Shown piece after piece: positions 18,569-26,855 of a stretch of 64,000 nucleotides of DNA. The notes under the pieces were generated by a model. It was not told the DNA's origin, made no database searches, and worked only from the letters and a program-made list of their open reading frames with translations. How positions within the stretch are numbered: position 1 is the stretch's first letter; every line of letters begins with the position of its first letter. The translations under genes and the position numbers were made by a program. This DNA comes from Proteiniphilum sp. UBA5384 (GTDB taxonomy: Bacteria > Bacteroidota > Bacteroidia > Bacteroidales > Dysgonomonadaceae), in contig NZ_DHOS01000010.1 in the NCBI RefSeq assembly GCF_002410825.1, positions 102,270-166,269 of the forward strand. The letters run 5' to 3'.

Positions 18569-20230
18569 ATGAAAACAAAAAGCTATTTATATGTTGTGTT
18601 GCTGATGTTAGGGCTATTTATATCCTGTGATGATATTGGTTTCCTGGATAAGACACCTTATTCGACTTCATCACCGGAAAATCATTACAGGACGATAAAG
18701 GAGTTTGAAATGGCTCTGATCGGTTGTTATGATGCAATCAATATGCAAAATCTGCCCGGGAGAACAGTATCGGATGGAACATATATGTATGGATTACAAT
18801 ATATGTTGAGTGTGGGAACTGATGAATTGATTTTAAATTCAAATGTCACAGCGGTAGACCGTAATCAGTTTGGTATAGCCTCATATGGAATATCCAATAT
18901 TCCTATAGGGAGTTTTTGGATGGCTTATTATGCCGCAATAATGCGGTGTAACGTATTATTGGATAAGGCCTCAGTGTTTGAAACGCCTAGTCTGCAGGAG
19001 CAGGAGGCTATGACACAGATAGTGGCCGAAACCCACTTTTTGCGTGCATTTTTTTACTATCACCTAGCATCGTTGTTTGGAGGGGTTCCGATGAATACAA
19101 CTTCCTCTCCTGATCCTCAGGCTCCCCGTGAAAGTTTGGAAGTAATCTATACAGAATTGATCATTCCGGATCTTTTATTTGCAGAGGAAAATCTTTCTTC
19201 AACGGATCTGTCTATCGGAAGAGCCAATATGTGGACAGCCAAGGGTTATCTGGGGGTAATTTATAATTATCTGGCTGCTTGTAAGCGTTATCAAGCCGGT
19301 GAAGAGTTTAATTTCCCATTAAATAGTTTTCAATGGGTGGATGCCGATCAGATGAGCGAGAATGCCAAAGAAAGGTTGGAGGATGTAGTAGAAAATGCTC
19401 CTTATCAATTGATTGAACGTTATGATTACCTGTTCAGGGAAACCACGAAATCTCATCAACAGGAAGAGTGCCTATTTACGGCGGAATATGCACTCACGAC
19501 GGGGGGAGATAATTTCCCGGATATTACTATGTTATTTGCACCGGGGGGGAATGTTTCACAGCATGGTGGTTCTTGGACAGCTCACCGGCCAACGGTGGAA
19601 TTTGCTTCTTCTTACAATCGGGAGCTGGATATACGCTATGCACATAATATTACCGGCCCTTATAATGCCAACTCTACTCTTGAAAATATTGGAGGTGTGA
19701 ATTATTATATTCCCATGGCAAGTACCGGCCCTACATTTTGGAATAATGGTACAGGCAAATATCGACACATGGATCCACAAGAGAAAACAATTCGGACTAA
19801 TGGTTCTGCTATTTCTGTACCGCTCTTGCGGTTTGCTGATATATTGCTACAGTATGCGGAGTCACTTTATTTCATGGGAGATGAAGTATCGGCAAGGGGA
19901 TATTTGACTAAAGTACGGGAGCGTAGCGTGAAAGATGGGCACACAGTTGAAGAACTGGATGCTGAATATAACAGGGATGATTTCGTGGATGAGCTACTTG
20001 AAGAACGGAGCAGGGAGTTATGTTATGAAAGTAAAAGGAGGATAGATTTGTTTCGCTTTAATAGGTTGAACGATGTTATTATGTCGTTAAGCCCTAATGC
20101 TGGAGACCCCAATCAAAGAGTTCGTGATTTGCACTTGAATTGGAAACCTTATAAAATATGGTTCCCAATTCCTTTGCGAGAAACAGGACTTAATCCCAAT
20201 TTAAACAAGGAGCAAAATCCCGGTTATTGA
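18569..20230 (+). CDS. SusD/RagB-family surface glycan-binding lipoprotein
   Basis: This 553-residue lipoprotein (lipobox LFISC, Cys20) begins its mature part with DDIGFLDKTPYSTSSPENHY, as SusD proteins do. The conserved helix FLRAFFYYHLASLFGGVP is near residue 154. The C-terminal part holds LLRFADILLQYAESLYFMGD and the LEERSRELCYESKRRIDLFR motif. It is the partner of the preceding SusC. It is followed by a 95-bp A/T-rich gap and then a set of small and medium lipoproteins not found in standard Sus operons. Its glycan cannot be told from sequence, but the enzymes downstream point to a beta-galactan. Confidence 0.95.
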   Translation: MKTKSYLYVVLLMLGLFISCDDIGFLDKTPYSTSSPENHYRTIKEFEMALIGCYDAINMQNLPGRTVSDGTYMYGLQYMLSVGTDELILNSNVTAVDRNQFGIASYGISNIPIGSFWMAYYAAIMRCNVLLDKASVFETPSLQEQEAMTQIVAETHFLRAFFYYHLASLFGGVPMNTTSSPDPQAPRESLEVIYTELIIPDLLFAEENLSSTDLSIGRANMWTAKGYLGVIYNYLAACKRYQAGEEFNFPLNSFQWVDADQMSENAKERLEDVVENAPYQLIERYDYLFRETTKSHQQEECLFTAEYALTTGGDNFPDITMLFAPGGNVSQHGGSWTAHRPTVEFASSYNRELDIRYAHNITGPYNANSTLENIGGVNYYIPMASTGPTFWNNGTGKYRHMDPQEKTIRTNGSAISVPLLRFADILLQYAESLYFMGDEVSARGYLTKVRERSVKDGHTVEELDAEYNRDDFVDELLEERSRELCYESKRRIDLFRFNRLNDVIMSLSPNAGDPNQRVRDLHLNWKPYKIWFPIPLRETGLNPNLNKEQNPGY

Positions 20231-20382
20231 TTTTTTTTGATGTTGCTACTTGTAAATATTATAACTATGAAGAAACGTACTTGATTTGTATCTGGTGGTT
20301 GTTTATTTGATATTAAAAAGATTAGATGAAAGAATACGAAAAATTACAGGTTAATAAATTAATTAATAAAATACGGAATATT

Positions 20383-21024
20383 ATGAAAATAATTGGAATA
20401 AAGAAGAAGAGACTGATAATGATGACAATACTTATTAGTGGATTTTCTTTTATGTTACAGGCACAGGAAAGTAGTTGGGAAAAACAACGGGCACAATACC
20501 TGAAAAAGCAATTGGAACTTACAGAAGAACAAGCTGACCAAATCTATGAAGCGCTTACTATTGGAGCTCAAGAAAGGCAGGATATTAAGGAAAATACTAC
20601 GGGTAATGCACTGAAGAAAACACTTTGGCAGGTCGATAAAAAACAAAATGACAGGATATCTTCTATTCTTACTCCTTCACAGAACAAGAAATTAAAAGAA
20701 TTACGAGAGCAAGAGAAGATGGGGATACAAAAGACTGTCCAACAAATGAATGTCCCCACAAATCCACTTTCAAATCAATGGGCGAAGCAACGTTCACAAT
20801 ATTTGAAAAAGGAGTTAGGTCTCACAGATGAGCAAACTGATAGAGTTTATGAAGAACTGGCTACTGCTACGGAACGAGAGAAGTCGATCAAAGAAAAAAC
20901 TACAGGTGATGTACAGAAAAATGCTCTTTGGAATAATGAAAAAGAGAGAAATAATAGGCTGTCAGAGATATTAACACCGCAACAGGCTAAAAACTTAGAA
21001 GAGTTAAGGAGAAAAGGTAAATAG
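20383..21024 (+). CDS. Spy/CpxP-like tandem-repeat periplasmic protein
   Basis: This protein of about 213 residues has a basic start, a hydrophobic signal segment and a cleavage site after MLQAQ. The mature part is a tandem duplication of about 80 residues. Each copy runs WxKQRxQYLKKxLxLTxEQ, then a region with KEKTTGD or KENTTGN, and ends ILTPSQNKKLKEL or ILTPQQAKNLEEL. The LTxEQ and LTPxQ motifs and the all-helical charged composition resemble Spy/CpxP proteins, whose members bind unfolded proteins or sense metals. An in-frame ATG at 20326 would add 19 residues; the later start puts the signal peptide near the N-terminus. Its presence between susD and the FISUMP lipoproteins is unusual. Confidence 0.7.
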   Translation: MKIIGIKKKRLIMMTILISGFSFMLQAQESSWEKQRAQYLKKQLELTEEQADQIYEALTIGAQERQDIKENTTGNALKKTLWQVDKKQNDRISSILTPSQNKKLKELREQEKMGIQKTVQQMNVPTNPLSNQWAKQRSQYLKKELGLTDEQTDRVYEELATATEREKSIKEKTTGDVQKNALWNNEKERNNRLSEILTPQQAKNLEELRRKGK

Positions 21025-21049
21025 TAGATTTTCTAAATAGGAAAACAAG

Positions 21050-22591
21050 ATGAAAAAGCATGCTTTGTTATTATGGTTTATGCTGGGTCTGATATCTATC
21101 ATTACCGCCTGTCGAGAAGATTTAAGGGATATAAAATTAGAAGTAGATGAATCTTCTGGATTGGATCTTCATTTTACTTTTGTTGATAAACCCGATCCGG
21201 GAATGGAATTGATAGCTAATCTCTATTATACAGAAGAGGAAAATGAACCATTCTATGACAGGAATCCGGATAAGATACTTAAACATACTCTTAATGCGCG
21301 GGATATAGAACATGGTTTGACATTGACTTTTGATGATCCTATACCTTTAGATTTTGCGTATGTTATTGCTTATGTAGATGTTGATGCAAACGGAGTGCTG
21401 AGTGATGGTGATATAGCCATTTGTTACTTGGCCCAATCCGTTCGTGAAGTGATAAAAGGAATTGCAGCAGCAGAAAATGTGAGTTTCAGGAAATTCCTTA
21501 CGTTAACAATGGATCAGGTATATTCCTCAATACGCCCACCTTTAGAGGTTGATTTCACATTTCCTTCTCCCCCGTTACCGGGATCAAGGTTAACTTTTGG
21601 TTTATATTATGCCGAAAGCCAAGAGGAAGCTTTGTTGGATCGTGATCCTGATATATTTTGGGAGCATATACTTTCGGAAGATGATATAATCAACGGCTTG
21701 ACTTCCACTTTTGAAAACGTACAAGATTTCCCCTTTTTATATGCACTGGCTTATGTGGATATAAATGACGACGGTAATTTGAGTTATGGTGATATAGCGA
21801 TGTTTTATGGAGGAATATCCGTCAATGATGTAGAAAAAGGTCGAGATTTACCGGAAAATATAAGTGTGCGCGGTAATATTACCATGGAGATGTCAGAATG
21901 GTATGCCAATGAGAATGGTCCGCTCACAGATATTGATGGGAATGTCTATAAGACCGTTGTAATCGGTGATTTGGAATGGATGGCAGAAAATCTTAAAGTA
22001 ACCCGCTACCGTAATGGAGCTCCTATACCAACAGACCTGTCTAATACTGAATGGATAACAACAACTACTGGGGCGTACGCAGTATATCCATATACGAGTA
22101 CGAATGGAGAAATAAGTTCAGCAGAAGAAATGGTTAATAAACATGGTCTCTTGTATAATGGTTATGCGGTAATGTCTTCGGAAGGACTGGCGCCGATAGG
22201 GTGGCGTGTCGCTACTGATGAGGACTATAAAAACTTGGAATATTTTGCGGGATTACCGGAAAGTGAACTTGACAAGACAGGGAATGATAGAGGGATGGAT
22301 GCCTCAATTGCATATAAGTTACGTAGTACGGAATGGATTATTGGAGATCCTGCCGGAAAGGATGAATTTGGTTTTAACGGTTTATCTTCAGGATATAGGC
22401 AAGGAGCAGGCGATGGAGAGTTTATAAGATTTAATCATTGGGAAGGGAACAATCTTTGGACAAGTACTTCAGGAGGAAGTTCTAATTTTATATATAGAAG
22501 ATCCATCCGGGTTCACCCCATTCTAAGACAGTTGGTCACAACACGGGTGGGGGCCAGTGTGCGCTGTGTTCGGGATAAACAACCTCAATAA
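21050..22591 (+). CDS. FISUMP-domain lipoprotein with two EF-hand-like repeats
   Basis: This 513-residue lipoprotein has a signal ending ISIITAC. It then has two related repeats of about 120 residues. Each contains an acidic loop like a calcium site: DVDANGVLSDGD in the first and DINDDGNLSYGD in the second, after AYVIAYV and LYALAYV strands. The C-terminal 200 residues are a FISUMP (Fibrobacter succinogenes major paralogous) domain: DGNVYKTVVIGDLEWMAENL, VTRYRNGAPI, LAPIGWRVATDEDYKNLE and a final GASVRCVRD. That fold is related to C-type-lectin and formylglycine-enzyme folds. It is probably a surface glycan-binding or adhesion protein; the function is inferred. Confidence 0.82.
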   Translation: MKKHALLLWFMLGLISIITACREDLRDIKLEVDESSGLDLHFTFVDKPDPGMELIANLYYTEEENEPFYDRNPDKILKHTLNARDIEHGLTLTFDDPIPLDFAYVIAYVDVDANGVLSDGDIAICYLAQSVREVIKGIAAAENVSFRKFLTLTMDQVYSSIRPPLEVDFTFPSPPLPGSRLTFGLYYAESQEEALLDRDPDIFWEHILSEDDIINGLTSTFENVQDFPFLYALAYVDINDDGNLSYGDIAMFYGGISVNDVEKGRDLPENISVRGNITMEMSEWYANENGPLTDIDGNVYKTVVIGDLEWMAENLKVTRYRNGAPIPTDLSNTEWITTTTGAYAVYPYTSTNGEISSAEEMVNKHGLLYNGYAVMSSEGLAPIGWRVATDEDYKNLEYFAGLPESELDKTGNDRGMDASIAYKLRSTEWIIGDPAGKDEFGFNGLSSGYRQGAGDGEFIRFNHWEGNNLWTSTSGGSSNFIYRRSIRVHPILRQLVTTRVGASVRCVRDKQPQ

Positions 22592-22644
22592 TAATAGATG
22601 TAGGTGTTATGGAGGATTTTTATATTAATTAAAATATTATAAAT

Positions 22645-22791
22645 ATGGAAAAGCAAAAAACAGGACAAGAGATGGCAGGGTTTTATGAAACTCCCATGAT
22701 TGAAGTAACTGAGATTGCAGTTGAACAGAACATATTACAAGCTGCAAGCGATAATAACTCTCCACGTGATATGCCGGGAGAATATTGGTAA
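22645..22791 (+). CDS. 48-residue peptide of unknown function
   Basis: A complete small reading frame (ATG 22645, TAA 22789-22791) lies between two FISUMP lipoprotein genes, 53 bp after the first and 52 bp before the next. The N-terminal part is polar (MEKQKTGQEMAG). The middle is FYETPMIEVTEIAVEQNILQ, and the C-terminus is AASDNNSPRDMPGEYW. There is no signal peptide or transmembrane helix. The P-x-IEV-x-EI-x-EQ-x-L pattern followed by a small polar tail resembles short unannotated peptides common near surface-protein genes in Bacteroidetes; I recall the pattern but no characterised member. The spacing and strand fit the operon. Confidence 0.6.
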   Translation: MEKQKTGQEMAGFYETPMIEVTEIAVEQNILQAASDNNSPRDMPGEYW

Positions 22792-22843
22792 TCTTGATTG
22801 ATTTTATATGAATTGAAAATAGGAACTATAAAAAATATAGAGC

Positions 22844-24472
22844 ATGGAAAAATTATATTTAAGTATGCTTTGTGCAATCCTGCTTATCACACCCGGTTGT
22901 TCTAACGAATCTTTGGTTGATGAACAGAAAGTAGACGAACAGGGAACAGGCGATAAATATACTGTTGTCTCTTTTACTGCGAAGATGCCAGGCGAAGGTC
23001 CTCAAACAAGGATCGGTTTGGAGCGTGAGGATTTGGATATCAAACTTATATGGGAAGTCGGTGATGAACTTGAAGTCTGTTTACAGCACGGGGAAATGAC
23101 TGAAATACAAACTATAAAGGCCACTAATATTTCAGAAGATGGGAAAACAGCAGATTTTTCAGTGGAGATTCCGCAAGGTATTGAAACGTTTAATTTGTAT
23201 GGAATATATGGCGGAGGAGGTCTTGACAAAAATGATCCGACTAAAGCGAAATTATCCCCCGCTGAATCCTACATCTCGGGAAGTTTGGATGATTTGAAAA
23301 CAAGTAAAGCGGTAATGCTTGCTTTTGCCGAAACCGGTATAGAAACGACAGCGGCTAATCTTTTGTTAGACTTGAAACATGAGGGCTCTCTGTTTTGTAT
23401 TCAATTGAAAAATGGGAGTAAATATTCCTGGGATAATATAAAGAAGGTTCAACTTTCTGCAGGGACACCTATAGGAGTCTATGGCAATACCGCGGTACTC
23501 GATTTGGCTATGGGCACTATTTCCGGGACTGCTTCAGGGAATGAATTGACATTTGAATTGTCGGAAGCGACCAATCTTGCATCCGGAGGGGAGCAGGAAT
23601 TTTGGGGATGGTTTGTACCCGTTGCAGATCAGAATTGGCCGGAAATAAACCTGAAAGTCTTAAATGCTTCGGATACCGAATTGGCCGTGAGTACTAATAG
23701 TAAATCAGCACGTGGATCTGTTACTGCTGTTGGAAAAGCTTTTTACTTTCCTGCTGTCTATAATGGGACAGACTTGAATTTTATTCAGGCAGGAACTCTA
23801 AAAGACATTGAAGGCAATGTGTACACAACAGTTGTGATCGGTGACCTAGAATGGATGACTGAAAACCTCAAGGTGACTCGTTATCGTAATGGTGATCTAA
23901 TCGCTACAGGTCTTTCTAATGCAGAATGGGCAGCTACAAATAATGAGCGTTTAGGCGCTTATGCTATTTATCCTTATACCGAAACTAATGGAATGGTGGG
24001 TTCGGAAGCAGAAATGATTGCAAAATATGGCTTGCTTTATAATGGTTTTGCAGTTGAAGATGCAAGAGGACTTGCACCGGAAGGTTGGCGTGTTGCGACA
24101 GACGAAGATTTTAAAAATTTAGAATATATAGTTGGAATGTCAGAAGCAGTGTCAGATGGCACAGCATGGAGAGGCTCCGATGGTGACCGATTTAGTCTGA
24201 AGCTACGTAGTACGGCAGGTTGGGATATTCCTGGGACAGATGATGTGGGTTTTAAAGCATTACCTGCAGGTGTCCGGACAAATAATGGAAGTTATAGTTC
24301 TTTTTGGGGAGCCCAAAGCAGAGTTATGTTTTGGACCTCTACAAACGCTCCGGGGACTGATCTTCGAGGTTTTAGGAGACTATTGCAAAACAATAACCGA
24401 CACACTATATTTAGAGATCATACTCTTCTCAAACAAGAAGGGATATCAGTTCGCTGTGTACGGGATAAGTAG
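22844..24472 (+). CDS. Fimbrillin-like and FISUMP-domain lipoprotein
   Basis: This 542-residue lipoprotein (lipobox ITPGC, Cys19) has two parts. Residues about 35-310 look like a fimbrillin/Mfa-like fold: VVSFTAKMPGEGPQTRIGLE, IKLIWEVGDELEVC, a LDLKHEGSLFCIQLKN strand and KSARGSVTAVGKAFYFPAVY. The C-terminal 220 residues are a FISUMP domain very like that of the preceding lipoprotein: EGNVYTTVVIGDLEWMTENL, KVTRYRNGDLI, LAPEGWRVATDEDFKNLE and ISVRCVRDK. The two proteins therefore share a duplicated C-terminal domain on different N-terminal stalks. A surface or fimbria-tip location is plausible but inferred. Confidence 0.82.
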   Translation: MEKLYLSMLCAILLITPGCSNESLVDEQKVDEQGTGDKYTVVSFTAKMPGEGPQTRIGLEREDLDIKLIWEVGDELEVCLQHGEMTEIQTIKATNISEDGKTADFSVEIPQGIETFNLYGIYGGGGLDKNDPTKAKLSPAESYISGSLDDLKTSKAVMLAFAETGIETTAANLLLDLKHEGSLFCIQLKNGSKYSWDNIKKVQLSAGTPIGVYGNTAVLDLAMGTISGTASGNELTFELSEATNLASGGEQEFWGWFVPVADQNWPEINLKVLNASDTELAVSTNSKSARGSVTAVGKAFYFPAVYNGTDLNFIQAGTLKDIEGNVYTTVVIGDLEWMTENLKVTRYRNGDLIATGLSNAEWAATNNERLGAYAIYPYTETNGMVGSEAEMIAKYGLLYNGFAVEDARGLAPEGWRVATDEDFKNLEYIVGMSEAVSDGTAWRGSDGDRFSLKLRSTAGWDIPGTDDVGFKALPAGVRTNNGSYSSFWGAQSRVMFWTSTNAPGTDLRGFRRLLQNNNRHTIFRDHTLLKQEGISVRCVRDK

Positions 24473-24487
24473 CATTAATAACAACTA

Positions 24488-25672
24488 ATGAAAATGATGA
24501 AGTGGACAATTTATTATTTCATTCTTGTGCTCTTCTTTAGCAGTATGGGTGCTCAGGGGTGTTCTGAAAAGCCAGTGTTTTCAACTCCTGATCCAGAGGG
24601 AAATGGAGGAGAAGTGCTTACAGAGGCTATACATGGTGTATGCCGGATGAATCTACAAAACGAGAGTTACGAGAAAGTTGTGGCGATTGCTAATAATATT
24701 GTCCAAAGCAACATTCCGGTGATAAGGATAAACGGGGTAAAAGAGGGAGGAAGTATAGATCAGGTCATTCATAATATCAATACCTTTTCCCAAAAAGGGG
24801 GCAAAGTGGTATTGATGCAACCGATGTGGATGGAAATGTTTCCAGATGATTACGAACAAATACCCGGTCCTAGTTTCTTGGTTTATAAAATGTCTGATAT
24901 AGTTCCAGACCGTTTCCGCATCTTTATGGATAGACTGTTGGAGCAGATTGTGCTTCACACCCCTGAAGGAGCCCTAATCGGTCTGGAACTATTCAATGAG
25001 GTAAATCAAGCGGGTTATAATGGCGACCTGCAACCGACACCGGAAGGGAAGGGAGAGATCTTTAATTTAGATACACCGCTCGATAGACCCTCTTTTCAAG
25101 ATGCCTATGCCGGAATCAACAAGTATGGCAAATGTCTGGAAATTACCAGAGATTTGTTGAACATTCATTTTCCAAAGAAAAATATCAAACTGGTTACCCA
25201 CGGTATCGTTAGCAGTGGTGGATGGATTAACTTTCAATGGCATATCAACCGGGGTGTTTCCCTCGTATTACCGGATATGTTCTTGACCATCTTGCAGGGT
25301 AGTCATCCACAGCAGCAGGATAAAACAAATTATCTCCGGTGTGCTGATGTTATTGGGCTACACTGCTATCCCCCGCTAGCTAATAATATGTCAGATATCT
25401 TATATGAATACTATTTTGATCCTATCAACGCGGTATTAGAAGAACCAATGCCTTATTGGATAACAGAGTGGGGATTTGCAAAACCGCAATTTGAAGATAA
25501 TGGAGGTGAAATGAGGAGGCTACAGTATTTCCGGAGCTTTATTCAAGCTATAGGAATCATAGGTAATACGGAAATGACCGTTTTATTTGACTTTGATCTC
25601 AATAAAGATCATCGTATATGGGAAAATGGAGTATTGTTGGAAAGCGGTACAATTTTTCAAGAAATTAACTGA
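24488..25672 (+). CDS. Clan GH-A-like TIM-barrel lipoprotein, first copy
   Basis: This 394-residue lipoprotein (lipobox GAQGC, Cys25) reads as a glycoside hydrolase of clan GH-A. Glu171 follows Asn in GLELFNEVN, the expected acid/base on strand 4. Glu327 in YWITEWGF is the expected nucleophile on strand 7. Other barrel strands are IPVIRINGV, KVVLMQPMW and DVIGLHCYP. I cannot place it in a named GH family by eye; GH5, GH39 and GH53 are the nearest fold analogues. The next gene is a close paralogue. It lies in the same operon as GH43, GH35 and sulfatase genes, so it is probably an endo-acting surface enzyme on the same glycan. Confidence 0.68.
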   Translation: MKMMKWTIYYFILVLFFSSMGAQGCSEKPVFSTPDPEGNGGEVLTEAIHGVCRMNLQNESYEKVVAIANNIVQSNIPVIRINGVKEGGSIDQVIHNINTFSQKGGKVVLMQPMWMEMFPDDYEQIPGPSFLVYKMSDIVPDRFRIFMDRLLEQIVLHTPEGALIGLELFNEVNQAGYNGDLQPTPEGKGEIFNLDTPLDRPSFQDAYAGINKYGKCLEITRDLLNIHFPKKNIKLVTHGIVSSGGWINFQWHINRGVSLVLPDMFLTILQGSHPQQQDKTNYLRCADVIGLHCYPPLANNMSDILYEYYFDPINAVLEEPMPYWITEWGFAKPQFEDNGGEMRRLQYFRSFIQAIGIIGNTEMTVLFDFDLNKDHRIWENGVLLESGTIFQEIN

Positions 25673-25687
25673 ACAATAACAAATAGG

Positions 25688-26848
25688 ATGAAACGAACAA
25701 TTTTTTATCTTGTGCTTGTATTATTCTTCTGTCTGGGAAGTATGCAAGGTTGTTCAAAAACAATCCCTATTCAGGAAGAAGGTAAAAACGAGGTAGTTAT
25801 CGAAGAAACTACGCATGGTGTATGTCGAATGAATCTGCAGAGAGAGAATTATGGGAAAGTTGTGGAAATTGCCAATAATATTGTTCAGAGCAATATTCCT
25901 GTAGTAAGGATAAACGGAATAAAAGAAGGTGGAAGTATAGACCAGGTCATTCATAACATTAATACCTTTGCACAAAAGGGAGTTAAAGTGCTGCTGATGC
26001 AGTCCATGTGGATAGAGATGTATCCGGAAGGTTATGAACAAGTGTCAGGACCGAGTCGTATGTCTGATATAGACCCGAACCGTTTTCGTATCTTTATGAA
26101 TAAGTTATTGGAAGAGCTTGCACTCCATACACAGAAAGATGCCATAATTGGCCTGGAATTATTCAATGAGGCAAATCATGCAGACTTTAATGGCGATTTA
26201 CAACCGACTCCGGAAGGTAAGGGTGAGATTTTTAAATTAGATACACCGCTTGATAAATCCTCTTTTCAGGACGCTTATGCGGGAATTACAAAGTACAGTA
26301 AATGTCTGGAAATTACCAGGAACTTAATGGATATTCATTTCACGGGGAGAAATGTAAAATTGATTACCCAGGGTATGAAAAGTGGGGGAGAACAAAATGA
26401 TTTTAGATGGGCTATTAATAATGGTTATACCATTGTTGCAGCCGATATGTTCATGACTTTACTTCAAGGTAAACACCCGGATCAGGCTGATAAAACAAAT
26501 TATCTTCAGTTTGCTGACGGAATCGGGTTTCATGCCTATCCTGAACTTTTCGAAGATATGGAAGGCTCACTTCTGACTTATTATTATGATGTAATAAATA
26601 ACGTGTTGGATAAACCGGTGCCTTATTGGATAACAGAATGGGGATTCAGAAAAGAACTATTTGAAAATAACGGAGGAGAAGCAAAAAGATTGCAATATTT
26701 CCGTCTATTTATACAAGCTGTAGAAAAGATTGGTAATACGGAAATGACACTTTTATTCGACTTTGATCTCAATAAAAACCATAGTATTTGGGAAAATGGG
26801 ACATTGCTGGAAAGCGGAACAATTTTTCAGGAGATTAATAATAAATAA
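25688..26848 (+). CDS. Clan GH-A-like TIM-barrel lipoprotein, second copy
   Basis: This 386-residue paralogue of the preceding gene starts 15 bp after it. It has a lipobox at Cys22 (GSMQGC), Glu161 in GLELFNEAN and Glu317 in YWITEWGF. Long blocks are nearly identical to the first copy, such as EGGSIDQVIHNINTF, FNGDLQPTPEGKGEIF and the C-terminal ENGTLLESGTIFQEIN. Divergence is concentrated around residues 115-130 and 228-250, where the loops over the active site would be, and the first copy has five extra residues in the former region. This is a recent tandem duplication with both catalytic pairs kept, so both copies are probably active with different specificity. Confidence 0.68.
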   Translation: MKRTIFYLVLVLFFCLGSMQGCSKTIPIQEEGKNEVVIEETTHGVCRMNLQRENYGKVVEIANNIVQSNIPVVRINGIKEGGSIDQVIHNINTFAQKGVKVLLMQSMWIEMYPEGYEQVSGPSRMSDIDPNRFRIFMNKLLEELALHTQKDAIIGLELFNEANHADFNGDLQPTPEGKGEIFKLDTPLDKSSFQDAYAGITKYSKCLEITRNLMDIHFTGRNVKLITQGMKSGGEQNDFRWAINNGYTIVAADMFMTLLQGKHPDQADKTNYLQFADGIGFHAYPELFEDMEGSLLTYYYDVINNVLDKPVPYWITEWGFRKELFENNGGEAKRLQYFRLFIQAVEKIGNTEMTLLFDFDLNKNHSIWENGTLLESGTIFQEINNK

Positions 26849-26855
26849 TTCAAAT

